A stretch of 64,000 bases of DNA from Kaistella flava (ex Peng et al. 2021) (lineage in GTDB: Bacteria > Bacteroidota > Bacteroidia > Flavobacteriales > Weeksellaceae), in NCBI RefSeq assembly GCF_015191005.1, contig NZ_CP040442.1, positions 1,860,001-1,924,000 of the forward strand, read 5' to 3'. Below the pieces are notes generated by a model. That model was not told where the DNA came from. It did no database searches and saw only the letters and a list, made by a program, of their open reading frames with translations. Shown here in pieces: positions 7,676-16,508 of this stretch (positions are counted from its first letter, which is position 1; each line of letters opens with the position of its first letter). The position numbers were made by a program, and so were the translations under genes.

Positions 7676-8146
7676 TTAGATCGTAACAGCTTGGATCAAT
7701 CTATTTTTGTCTGAAATATGCTCTTCCATAGAGATCATACTTTCAGTTCTCATTACGTCTTGAATATCATCAATTTGATAAATGATTCTTTTTGCGTCTT
7801 CTGTATTCTTTGCTTTTACTTTGCAGAAAATATTGTATTTCCCTGAAATAACGCTTGCTTCGATTACGTTAGGAATTGTTCCCAGCTCCTTTAAAACTTC
7901 CTGAGTTCTGTTGGACTTAGTCAAAAGAATTCCGATAAAAGCAGTAAAGTGATAATCTAATTTTGAGTAATCGATGTTAAGAGAAGAACCTAAGATGATT
8001 CCTGCGTCTTCCATTTTCTTAACACGTACGTGGATTGTTCCTGCAGAAACATCCATTTGTTTTGCGATTTCTGTAAAAGGCATTCTAGTGTTTTCAACTA
8101 AAAAGTCTAGTATTTTTTTGTCTATTTCGTCGAGTTGATAATTCAT
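7676..8146 (-). CDS. Lrp/AsnC family transcriptional regulator
   Basis: 156 residues. The N-terminal helix-turn-helix reads LDEIDKKILDFLVENTRMPF with recognition helix GTIHVRVKKMEDAGII (about 33-50). The C-terminal RAM ligand-binding domain (about 68-145) includes NVIEASVISGKYNIFCKV. Lrp/AsnC proteins form octamers that bind amino acids and act as global or local regulators. It stands alone between a terminator and the TamB gene, so its targets cannot be read from the context. Highly similar regulators are found in most Flavobacteriia, which suggests a conserved rather than accessory role. Confidence 0.92.
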   Translation of the reverse strand: MNYQLDEIDKKILDFLVENTRMPFTEIAKQMDVSAGTIHVRVKKMEDAGIILGSSLNIDYSKLDYHFTAFIGILLTKSNRTQEVLKELGTIPNVIEASVISGKYNIFCKVKAKNTEDAKRIIYQIDDIQDVMRTESMISMEEHISDKNRLIQAVTI

Positions 8147-8277
8147 TATTATGATTTTATAAATTTCTTATTAGTATGTCAAATTTTTTGCAAAATTACA
8201 AAAAAATATGAATACACGAAAATTATATCAAATATTAATAAATTTTAACTAATTCATAAACTTTTACACAAATATTC

Positions 8278-11200
8278 TTAATTTTTACTATCGTTTTTAA
8301 TGGAATCTGTTTTAATTTCTGACTGATTCGTTTTTGGACTTTTAGTCTTTTTCTTCCTTTTAAAGATGGTATTGAAACTTTTACTGTACACAACCCCAAC
8401 TCCATAGCTTTGATTGGCTCCAGCATTTCCTGATTCCGTTCCATTTAAACCAATATTGGTTGGCTTAGAATAAGCACGAAATAATCTGGTTCCATCATTT
8501 TTCTTAGACCAGTCATATTCAACAATTCCTTCGCCCGAAAGATAATCACTGCTCGTATTTTCAGATTTTGAAATCGGAATTCCCAAACCGGTTTTCACAG
8601 TGGTTCTCGGTGAGAGTGCAAAACTTAAACTTGCATTAGCTCGGTCACCGGTATTCGATGAAGCGTCACCTTTAAGATAATTTAAATCGACCTGAAACTC
8701 ATTACTGATGGTATTTAACACAGATCCTAATTGCTTGAATAACATATTATAACCAGAACTTTCAGCGAAATTTCCAATATTAACATCGAAACCTGAATTG
8801 GTATCGTTGAAACTATTTAGAACTAAAATTGATCCGAACTGGATAATCTTTTCATCCTCGTTACTCATCTTTTCAGCCAAAGTTTCTTTCACACTACTGG
8901 AAACATCCTGCGCAGAAACACCAAGTACAATTTTCGGGTTATTAAGCGTCTGTGTAATTTTGGTAGAAAGCACAATATTAATAGGTTGCAAAGTTCCTAA
9001 GTTTAAATATTGTCCAGCGTTGGTAACGGTTCTCAAATAAGTAGCATCAATATCTAATTGTGGTGCCATCGCATCGCCATCCCAACGGATGGAACTTCCT
9101 TTCGCAATCTGGAAGGTACGGTTTAGAATTGCTTTAGAAACAAAGGTTCCATTATCTACAACATAATTTCCGTTCATCGAAATTGCGCCTGTTCTACTCA
9201 TTGTAAATCGCAAACGTTCAGAGTTTCCACGAACTGTTATATCACCAATATCATTTCCTACCAAAACATTTACGGTTGTTCCTTTATCGACTTCTAAGTT
9301 AAAATCGATGTTCATATTCGCTCCCGACTTTTTCTTTTTTTCCGTCGTGACAATACCTGTCTCGTCTCTTTTCAAAAAGCGTAACATTTTAAACTCCTCT
9401 ACATTTGATGTTGAATTCGAATTGAATGTAAATACGGAATTATTAAGTGCACGCATTTCCGGCGTCGAAATATTTAACCCAGAAACAGGTCCGTCAACAT
9501 AGATTGTTCCGTTGCCATAAACTCTTCCCCAGAACAAATCATAATCTTTCTGAGTGGTATTTAACAATAATAAATTATCAGCACGCATTACTAAATTGAC
9601 TCCCATTGAGGATAAAGTTTCAAACTGAATCGCCCCAGAAATCGAACCTCTTGAATTAGCTCGACCATCTTTCACGCCAATATCATTCAGAATTGCCAAA
9701 CCTCTTGACAACGAAACTACAGTATCATCAAATGAATAATCAACGCCGGTAAAGTCCAGTTTTAATCCAAATTTCTTCAAGGCAATATCACCGCTATAAT
9801 CCACATCATTTAACTGGCCAGCAATTCGTAAATCACCCGACGCTTTCCCACGCATATTGGAAAATATTCCCTCCACAAACTGTTGAGCAAATGCAACATC
9901 CAGATTATCCATTTTCGCAATCAAATCGAGTGAAGGTGAAGCGGTATTATTATTAATGGTTCCTGTTAAATGAAGATTATTATCACCTAACATTCCGGTT
10001 GAAATAACTTTCACATCAACATCGAAGACATTAGGAATTGGACTGTTTTTGGTCGAAATCTGGATTTTCCCCATCTCATTACCATTCATGAAAATATCAC
10101 CAATATTGATATCAATCAATGGCTCAAGATTATTTTTATCCATTTTAATATCAAAGGTACCGTTGGCAATTCCCTTGATATCCATATCATTTTTATTTTT
10201 GATCAGCGCAAATACTTTGGCTACATCTAAATTCTTAACTTCACCTTCCGCCGAAAAATCTTTGGCTGATTTGAAAATAGCATCTTTTAATAAAAGTTCA
10301 CTATTATCGGAATAAAGACGCAGATTTTGAATCAAAAAGTCACCTGTTTTTTTCCGGTACGTAATGGAATGATTTAAGACTGGATCGGTATCTACGCTCC
10401 AGGCAACATCATTAAATTTCACCGTCGTTGGCTCGAACCGGAAAACGAAATCTCCGGCACTATTTGTTGATTGATTAAGATTGATGGTATATTCTTTCAG
10501 CTCCTGTTTCACTTCCTGTTCAGGCGAGCCCAGTTTAAAGTTCGTTGCAATATGCAGAACTTGATTATTTTCATTGTTCCCACTTAAAGTAATGTCTTTC
10601 AGAATATTTTGATTGTACTCAATTCGATCAATTTTTGCAAAAATCTGTTCTTGTAAATTGGCAGTATTTATTCTGACCGACAACTGATCAATCATCGCAC
10701 TGTCTTTCGAAATCTGATCTCTTTCATTTACTTTATACGCAGGATTCGCTTTTGCAAGAGCTTTATCTGCTTCGGTGATTTCTTCTTTTTTAGTCATCAC
10801 ATATTTCAGTGATTCAGCGTCAACATTTAAAATTAAATTATTTGAATTCCCATCGTAAGAACCTTCAACCGTCGCTCCTTTCGGTATATGAAGTTCTGGC
10901 ATGAAATAATTAACCAAACTTTGTTTCACGTCAAAATTCATGGCAAAGTTTTGTCCACGGTATAATTTTCTTGGCGGTGGACCCACTAATATTTTTCCAA
11001 AACCATTTTCAACCATTCCGACTAAATCTCCCAAATTGAATTTCCCATCAATTTTTCCAGTAACCGCACCAGGCGCATCAACCGAAACGATACGGTTTCC
11101 ATCTTCAAAAAATGCTTTTACGTTAGCTGTAGGAATATTAAATTTCTGATTATTCGCTGCGAAACTCACATTTTGTAAATCAGCATCTAGGGTTAAATCA

Positions 11201-13059
11201 TTAATATTGGTCATCGAAATTTTGCCGTTAACAATACCGCTTACGGCTTGCGTTCCTTTTGCACCCGTAAAATAATTGACGTTTAAATAATCAATATTTG
11301 CATTAACATCGGCCATCAATTTAGAAGTACTAAAATCGATAAGCCCTTTTATATTTGCTTTTGCCTGATCGTCATTTACATTAATAATTCCGTTATATTT
11401 TTTATGATCAAGAACTCCTTCCAAATAAACATTGGTAATCACTTTATCGGTAATTTCTATTTTTGAAATCTGTGATCTTGTTTTCAAAACCATCTTGTTC
11501 ACATCAAAGCTTTGCCCTTGAACATTAAACTTACCACTAATTAAACCAACCTCTTTACTCTTGGTAATTACAGTCGTATTCAAATCATTTACTTCTGCAA
11601 AACCTCGATATTTGGGTAAATCCGTACTGTAATCTTCCAAATAAAAGTTAGTGATTTTCGCCTGTCCGATTCCGGTAACCAAATTTGCTTTCGGTACAAA
11701 AACTTGTTTAGGAGTTACTCTGGCAGCACCATCATATTTTAATCTTCCGAAATCATCAGCGAAATTTTTCATTTTTGAAGAAATGAAAGTTGGCATCATT
11801 GCCTTTAAATCTTTGTACGTAAAATCGGCCGAAAGTGTATTGGTTTCAATCTGAAAGTTTCCTTTTAAAATATTGGAAACATTCATCGATTTGGTCTTAA
11901 TATTAACCTGTGGATTTCTAACCAAAAAATTATCAAGCGTAAATCTATTTAAAGGTCCACCCATTTTCCCCGAAATATTGATGGGTTTATAATTATCCCA
12001 CTCGGTCACAAAATAACTGATGTCGTAACCACTGATTTGACTTCCCTGCTGCAATTGCATATCCCAGCGAACTTTATTGGTGAAATCAGACCAAGAACCT
12101 TCATGAAGATTAAACTTAATATCTCCCTGAAGTAAAGAATGATCAGTATTAAAAGTTAAATCTTTGAGTGAAAGATAATCATGAGTTAAAGAAAAACCGG
12201 CAGAAAAGGTATCAACAAAATGTTTTTTACCCCATCTTTCTGTCGTAAATCTCATATTATTAATTTGCGCAGAAACTTCTGCACCAACTACTTTCAGTTC
12301 CGGAACTACTAGATTTACATTTTGAGCATCGAGCCATTTTCCTTCCTCACCTTCACTATTTTGATTAATAATGGAAACTTTTGAATTGGTAATGTAAACT
12401 CTTGATTTTAATTGAAAAGGTTCTCTTGGCACAGCAGGCGCAGGACCATTAAATAAATCGACAAATCGAATAAAATTTGAAATACTATCTCCTTTATAAG
12501 TAATCACTTTAAGGTCAAGTTCATCTAAAGATAAAGATTGGAATTGCAAATTTCGGGAATCACTAATGATTGAAAACCAGTCAGAATCGGCATATAATTC
12601 TTTTGCTTTTAAAAACGGGAAGTTTTTGTAATCTTTTACCGCCACATTATGAATATGGATATCGCCAAAATAACTCACGTCCACACTTTCAAAAGACATA
12701 TTTGAATTTAAGTCTTTATTCAGTTTGATAATTACTTTTTGCGCTGCCCAGTTTTTGGTTGCTGGCAAACTTACGATTACAATAACAGAAACGACTAAAA
12801 AAAGAACAGTCCAAAATACGACGAGCAATAATTTTGCCCACCATTTATAGCTTGTAACATCTTTTGCAGCTTGCTCACCAAATTCCTTGGCGGTTTCTAA
12901 AGGGTGATTAATAGCATCAGAAGCGAGATTGCTTGCACCTTTTACCGTTTCTTTTACAGCATCCTGAACATTATCTACGCCTTTTTGTACAGAATCACCA
13001 ATGTTTTCCGCAATCGATTTTTTATTCTCTTTATCGTTATTATTCTCTAAATTTGCCAT
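8278..13059 (-). CDS. tamB: TamB-like translocation and assembly module protein
   Basis: 1593 residues from ATG at 13059. One membrane helix (about 77-100, LLLVVFWTVLFLVVSVIVIV) anchors the protein in the inner membrane; the rest is long beta-rich repeat sequence, ending in the TamB C-terminal domain (about 1150-1560). The role is lipid or outer-membrane protein transport across the periplasm, known for the AsmA/TamB family. The cytoplasmic N terminus is unusual: residues 15-70 are LEA-like amphipathic repeats (SVQKGVDNVQDAVKETVKG). After the last strands a lysine-rich tail (KRKKKTKSPK) extends. The frame is open 31 codons further upstream, but that would run into tsaD; MANLENNN is the sensible start. 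Start codons of the two divergent genes are 4 bp apart. Confidence 0.9.
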   Translation of the reverse strand: MANLENNNDKENKKSIAENIGDSVQKGVDNVQDAVKETVKGASNLASDAINHPLETAKEFGEQAAKDVTSYKWWAKLLLVVFWTVLFLVVSVIVIVSLPATKNWAAQKVIIKLNKDLNSNMSFESVDVSYFGDIHIHNVAVKDYKNFPFLKAKELYADSDWFSIISDSRNLQFQSLSLDELDLKVITYKGDSISNFIRFVDLFNGPAPAVPREPFQLKSRVYITNSKVSIINQNSEGEEGKWLDAQNVNLVVPELKVVGAEVSAQINNMRFTTERWGKKHFVDTFSAGFSLTHDYLSLKDLTFNTDHSLLQGDIKFNLHEGSWSDFTNKVRWDMQLQQGSQISGYDISYFVTEWDNYKPINISGKMGGPLNRFTLDNFLVRNPQVNIKTKSMNVSNILKGNFQIETNTLSADFTYKDLKAMMPTFISSKMKNFADDFGRLKYDGAARVTPKQVFVPKANLVTGIGQAKITNFYLEDYSTDLPKYRGFAEVNDLNTTVITKSKEVGLISGKFNVQGQSFDVNKMVLKTRSQISKIEITDKVITNVYLEGVLDHKKYNGIINVNDDQAKANIKGLIDFSTSKLMADVNANIDYLNVNYFTGAKGTQAVSGIVNGKISMTNINDLTLDADLQNVSFAANNQKFNIPTANVKAFFEDGNRIVSVDAPGAVTGKIDGKFNLGDLVGMVENGFGKILVGPPPRKLYRGQNFAMNFDVKQSLVNYFMPELHIPKGATVEGSYDGNSNNLILNVDAESLKYVMTKKEEITEADKALAKANPAYKVNERDQISKDSAMIDQLSVRINTANLQEQIFAKIDRIEYNQNILKDITLSGNNENNQVLHIATNFKLGSPEQEVKQELKEYTINLNQSTNSAGDFVFRFEPTTVKFNDVAWSVDTDPVLNHSITYRKKTGDFLIQNLRLYSDNSELLLKDAIFKSAKDFSAEGEVKNLDVAKVFALIKNKNDMDIKGIANGTFDIKMDKNNLEPLIDINIGDIFMNGNEMGKIQISTKNSPIPNVFDVDVKVISTGMLGDNNLHLTGTINNNTASPSLDLIAKMDNLDVAFAQQFVEGIFSNMRGKASGDLRIAGQLNDVDYSGDIALKKFGLKLDFTGVDYSFDDTVVSLSRGLAILNDIGVKDGRANSRGSISGAIQFETLSSMGVNLVMRADNLLLLNTTQKDYDLFWGRVYGNGTIYVDGPVSGLNISTPEMRALNNSVFTFNSNSTSNVEEFKMLRFLKRDETGIVTTEKKKKSGANMNIDFNLEVDKGTTVNVLVGNDIGDITVRGNSERLRFTMSRTGAISMNGNYVVDNGTFVSKAILNRTFQIAKGSSIRWDGDAMAPQLDIDATYLRTVTNAGQYLNLGTLQPINIVLSTKITQTLNNPKIVLGVSAQDVSSSVKETLAEKMSNEDEKIIQFGSILVLNSFNDTNSGFDVNIGNFAESSGYNMLFKQLGSVLNTISNEFQVDLNYLKGDASSNTGDRANASLSFALSPRTTVKTGLGIPISKSENTSSDYLSGEGIVEYDWSKKNDGTRLFRAYSKPTNIGLNGTESGNAGANQSYGVGVVYSKSFNTIFKRKKKTKSPKTNQSEIKTDSIKNDSKN

Positions 13060-13063
13060 TGTT

Positions 13064-14116
13064 ATGAGTGACTCAATAATTTTAGGGATTGAATCTTCTT
13101 GCGACGACACTTCTGCTGCCGTTCTCAAAGGTAATAAAATCCTCTCCAACATTGCTGCTAATCAAGAAATCCACAATGAATATGGTGGTGTGGTTCCAGA
13201 ATTAGCGTCCCGTGCGCACCAACAAAATATCATCCCGGTTGTTGAAAAAGCAGTCAATAAAGCAAATATACATAAAAAAGATATTTCTGCGATTGGTTTT
13301 ACAAGAGGTCCTGGACTTTTAGGATCATTATTGGTCGGAACTTCTTTTGCTAAATCTTTGGCAATGAGTTTAGATGTTCCACTAATTGAAGTGAATCATC
13401 TGCAAGCGCATATTCTCGCACATTTTATCGACGATGCCAATCCACAACCTCCGAAATTTCCATTTTTATGTTTAACCGTTTCTGGTGGTCATACGATGAT
13501 TGTTTTGGTGAAAGATTATTTTGATATGGAAATTATCGGAAAAACCATCGATGATGCTGCTGGTGAAGCTTTTGATAAAATCGGTAAGATTTTCGGCTTA
13601 GATTATCCTGCCGGCCCAATCATTGATAAATTAGCAAAAAATACCGTAGAAAATTCTTTTAAATTCAATAAACCACGAATAGAAAACTACAATTATTCTT
13701 TTAGTGGAATTAAAACTTCGGTGCTTTATTTTATCCAAAAAGAAGTTCGGAAGAATCCAGATTTCATTAAAGAGAACTTAAATGATTTGTGTGCTTCGGT
13801 TCAACATACGCTTGTTGAAATTTTAATGGATAAATTAGAAAAAGCAGCTAAAGAATTAGATATCAAAGAAGTGGCAATTGCCGGTGGCGTTTCTGCCAAT
13901 TCAGGTTTACGAAAAGCAATGCAGGACAATGCAGAAAAATTAGGCTGGAATATTTACATTCCGAAATTTGAATATACAACCGATAATGCTGCAATGATTG
14001 CCATGGTAGCAAAATTAAAATTTGATCGTGGAGAATTTACCGATTTATCGATCTCTGCGACAGCGAGATATGATATTGAGGAAAATTTTAAAAAAGACGT
14101 TAAAATCATAGATTAA
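13064..14116 (+). CDS. tsaD: tRNA N6-adenosine threonylcarbamoyltransferase TsaD
   Basis: 350 residues. Together with TsaB and TsaE it transfers the threonylcarbamoyl group to A37 of ANN-reading tRNAs. Signatures: LGIESSCDDTSAA at residues 7-19, the metal-binding HLQAHILAHF (HxxxH), SGGHT, and GGVSANSGLR in the C-terminal ASKHA lobe. The start at 13064 (MSDSIILGIESSCDD) matches the normal family N terminus; the longer in-frame start at 13001 would add 21 hydrophobic residues encoded antisense inside tamB. It is followed after 17 bp by a small gene and then rsmE, probably as one operon of RNA-modification genes. Confidence 0.96.
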   Translation: MSDSIILGIESSCDDTSAAVLKGNKILSNIAANQEIHNEYGGVVPELASRAHQQNIIPVVEKAVNKANIHKKDISAIGFTRGPGLLGSLLVGTSFAKSLAMSLDVPLIEVNHLQAHILAHFIDDANPQPPKFPFLCLTVSGGHTMIVLVKDYFDMEIIGKTIDDAAGEAFDKIGKIFGLDYPAGPIIDKLAKNTVENSFKFNKPRIENYNYSFSGIKTSVLYFIQKEVRKNPDFIKENLNDLCASVQHTLVEILMDKLEKAAKELDIKEVAIAGGVSANSGLRKAMQDNAEKLGWNIYIPKFEYTTDNAAMIAMVAKLKFDRGEFTDLSISATARYDIEENFKKDVKIID

Positions 14117-14133
14117 AAATTACAATTTTCCAG

Positions 14134-14532
14134 ATGAAAATATTATTAGAAGAAAAAATACTGGTAACACATTCCAAAAAAAACTCAAGATATTATTGGG
14201 TATTGGAAACGGTTACAGGCCAAAGAGTTGCTTCGGAAGACGCAACAGAATACATGCCCTCCAATTCTGAAAACGGATACCTACAAGATATAAAAGAGGA
14301 AATCCTAGAAAAAATAAATACCGAAAATATTTTCAGTTTCCCCTTCATCCCAAAAGAAGGAGATTATTTATCGCTCAAAAATAATCTTAGAAAATCTGAA
14401 TACCTAAATTTAATTTTCATTAATAATAAATGGATTGAAGAAATTTATACGTGCAGCTACAGAGAATGTGATACAGACATTTATACAACCATAAAAACCG
14501 GCGTGGCATTTTTAAGCGAAAATATTATATGA
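14134..14532 (+). CDS. Hypothetical protein between tsaD and rsmE
   Basis: 132 residues, acidic and lysine-rich, no signal peptide or membrane segment. The C-terminal part has two nearby cysteines (YTCSYRECD). I do not recognise a family. Its ATG lies 17 bp after tsaD and its stop overlaps the rsmE start by 4 bp (ATGA), so translation of the two is probably coupled. The small gap and overlap support it being a real gene despite the lack of a known domain. A role in RNA modification is only suggested by position. Confidence 0.7.
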   Translation: MKILLEEKILVTHSKKNSRYYWVLETVTGQRVASEDATEYMPSNSENGYLQDIKEEILEKINTENIFSFPFIPKEGDYLSLKNNLRKSEYLNLIFINNKWIEEIYTCSYRECDTDIYTTIKTGVAFLSENII

Positions 14533-15224
14533 AACTATTTTACGGAGAAATATCCGACAATCAAGTAATCATCAATGAAGAGGAGCAAACTCATATCGTA
14601 AAAGTATTACGAATGAGGTCCGGCGAAGAAATTTTCGTCACTGATGGAAAAGGAAATTTAGCAAAAGGAAATCTGATATTTGAAGGTAAAAAAGTTTCAC
14701 TGGAAGTTTCAGAAATCAAAGAAAATCTTCCGAATTTTTCAACGCAACTTCATATTGCCATTGCACCAACTAAGAATATTGACCGCATTGAATTCTTTGT
14801 AGAAAAGGCAACCGAAATGGGAATTTCAGAAATCACTTTATTACAAACAGAAAAGACAGAGCGTAAGAATTTAAATATTGATAAACTTCGAAAACAAAGT
14901 ATTGCTGCTTCAAAGCAAAGTTTGCGTTTTCATTTCCCTATCATTAATGACCTTACCAAATTTTCTGATTTTATTAAAGAAGTTAATCCTGAAAACACTT
15001 TTGTTGCACACTGTAATGAAAATTTAGAGCGTATTGATTTAAAAGACATTCAACCCCAAGAAAAAATTACTTTTTTAATCGGTCCTGAAGGTGATTTTTC
15101 GGATAAAGAAATTCAGCTTTTAGCAGAAAAAGGAGTTAAAGCAGTTTCGCTTGGAAGTCAGAGATTGCGTACAGAAACCGCCGGCGTTTTCGTTGCAGCT
15201 TGGAATTATGGACTGATGTGTTGA
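14529..15224 (+). CDS. rsmE: 16S rRNA (uracil-1498-N3)-methyltransferase RsmE
   Basis: 231 residues. A short N-terminal PUA-like domain (about 1-70, HIVKVLRMRSGEEIFVTDGKG) binds RNA and a C-terminal SPOUT domain holds the SAM-binding trefoil knot: FLIGPEGDFSDKEI (about 177-190) and SLGSQRLRTETAGVF (about 206-220). These are the standard RsmE motifs. It methylates U1498 of 16S rRNA at N3. The start overlaps the stop of the preceding gene by 4 bp. It is at the end of the tsaD cluster and is convergent with trmH. Confidence 0.95.
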   Translation: MKLFYGEISDNQVIINEEEQTHIVKVLRMRSGEEIFVTDGKGNLAKGNLIFEGKKVSLEVSEIKENLPNFSTQLHIAIAPTKNIDRIEFFVEKATEMGISEITLLQTEKTERKNLNIDKLRKQSIAASKQSLRFHFPIINDLTKFSDFIKEVNPENTFVAHCNENLERIDLKDIQPQEKITFLIGPEGDFSDKEIQLLAEKGVKAVSLGSQRLRTETAGVFVAAWNYGLMC

Positions 15225-15266
15225 TTTGAAAATATCTTAATTTGAAATTTTTACAATTAACAAATA

Positions 15267-15932
15267 CTATTTATTAGTAAGATCTCGCAAATATTTAGCT
15301 AAAATCTGTTCGCCGCTTTTAATTGAATTTACGGACCAGCGAACTTTCATTTCCCACAGTTTTTCTTCGGACAAAAGATAATCTATATTTGATTTGATGA
15401 GTTTCTGCTTGAGTTCATAAACACAAATTGCCGCAGCGACCGAAACATTAAAACTTCTTGTAAATCCATACATTGGAATGGCTAAAGTTTCATCTGCGAA
15501 ATCTAAAATTTCATCTGTAACTCCGGCAGCTTCAGTTCCAAAAACTAAAGCGACAGGTTCTGTGGTTTGAAAATCAGGAAGAAGTGTTGCGTTTTTTTCG
15601 GGTGAAACCGCAATGATTTTATAACCGCGGTTTTTGATTTCTTTAATAGAATCTAAACTGTGTGGCATTCTTTCCACATCAACCCACGTTTCTGCGCCTT
15701 TGGTTACGCGAAGATTTGGATTGAATTCATTCTCACTTTCCATCGCCACAATTTTGTGGAATCCACACGCTTCTACGGAACGAACAATCGCCGCAGCATT
15801 TCGGAACTGAAAAACATCTTCGATAACCGGTAAAACAAAATCGGAACTTTCGGGTGCAAAATGATTGATTTTCTGCAGTCTTTCGTCGGTAAGAAATTGC
15901 TGGAGATATTCGAAGGTTTTCTGATTATTCAT
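15267..15932 (-). CDS. trmH: tRNA (guanosine-18-2'-O)-methyltransferase, TrmH family
   Basis: 221 residues, SpoU/TrmH family of SPOUT methyltransferases. The N-terminal segment VIEDVFQFRNAAAIVRSVEA (about 36-55) includes the conserved catalytic Arg/Asn region; motif 2 is ALVFGTEAAGVTDEIL (about 128-143) and motif 3 IPMYGFTRSFNVSVAAAI (about 152-169). The IPMxGxxxSxNVSVAAAI form and length match TrmH, which methylates the 2'-O of G18 in the tRNA D-loop, better than RlmB. A neighbouring RsmE gene is convergent. Confidence 0.9.
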   Translation of the reverse strand: MNNQKTFEYLQQFLTDERLQKINHFAPESSDFVLPVIEDVFQFRNAAAIVRSVEACGFHKIVAMESENEFNPNLRVTKGAETWVDVERMPHSLDSIKEIKNRGYKIIAVSPEKNATLLPDFQTTEPVALVFGTEAAGVTDEILDFADETLAIPMYGFTRSFNVSVAAAICVYELKQKLIKSNIDYLLSEEKLWEMKVRWSVNSIKSGEQILAKYLRDLTNK

Positions 15933-16074
15933 GGGGTCAAAAATACTGATTAATTTGGGAAATTAAAAGGTTTAAGAAGCCACGAATGAACCAATTAAAA
16001 TTTTGGTGTTATAAAAAGTTCGAGCACCGAAAAGAGTAATGGTCGAAAATTAGAAAGAATCTTAATTTTTTTTA

Positions 16075-16214
16075 AACCGCAAAAGAGGCAAAAGTTCTAC
16101 TTTATAATAAGCGAATCAAAAGTTTGCAAAAGCGGAATGAAATAGACGTTCTTCTATTTTGTAATCTTTGGGAATTGTTTTTTATTGTATTTGTCTTTTG
16201 TTTCTTTTGCGGTA
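16075..16214. repeat. CCGCAAAAG-tipped inverted-repeat element, copy D
   Basis: Begins AACCGCAAAAGAGGCAAAAG and ends CTTTTGTTTCTTTTGCGGT, with the internal GCGAATCAAAAGTTTGCAAA shared with copy A. It lies in the 575-bp gap between trmH and ansA. Confidence 0.65.
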
Positions 16215-16304
16215 AAAAGAGTACTATTTTTAAATGATAGGTCTTTGCTTATTATTTTCAAAAATCCATGAAGTACTTTTAATGCTTCCTAAAGTTGGTT
16301 GCGT

Positions 16305-16456
16305 GGTTTGCGATAGGGATCGCAGTGGAAATCCCGGAATAAGCGTTGGCAAATTTAGGCGGTTATTTTGTAAGCGTCGGCATGAGGAATTGCAACGAAG
16401 AGCCCGGTTTTTTAGATTTTTGAGGAGGGAATTTGCGCTGGCAAAAATCTAAAAAA
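16305..16456 (+). other. Structured GC-rich intergenic element ending in a terminator-like hairpin
   Basis: The block contains GCGATAGGGATCGCAG (a short hairpin), GTGGAAATCCCGG and, after a spacer, GCAACGAAGAGCCCGG. It ends in a perfect 15-bp stem (16408-16422 pairing with 16442-16456, TTTTTTAGATTTTTG) whose 3' arm is an A-run on the plus strand, so the matching T-run is on the minus strand or in the 5' arm. It is richer in G and C than its surroundings. I have seen similar GAT-AGC-GGAAATCC blocks between genes in flavobacteria, but cannot name a family. It could be a small RNA or a leader of ansA, which starts 53 bp later. Confidence 0.4.
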
Positions 16457-16508
16457 ATTGCCCAAAAAGTAATTTTTGTTATTCTGTGAAATGCTGTATT
16501 TTTGGAAG

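Noticed and set aside
13001..13063. Upstream in-frame start for tsaD
   Set aside because: It would add 21 hydrophobic residues encoded antisense within tamB; the family N terminus begins at 13064.
13060..13152. Upstream extension of the tamB frame
   Set aside because: The 31 extra codons are antisense to the tsaD active-site region and resemble no TamB N terminus.
16234..16452. 72-codon plus-strand frame upstream of ansA
   Set aside because: The translation (arginine-rich, RRARFFRFLRREF) is not protein-like and the frame crosses the structured GC-rich element and the 15-bp hairpin; treated as a non-coding structured region.
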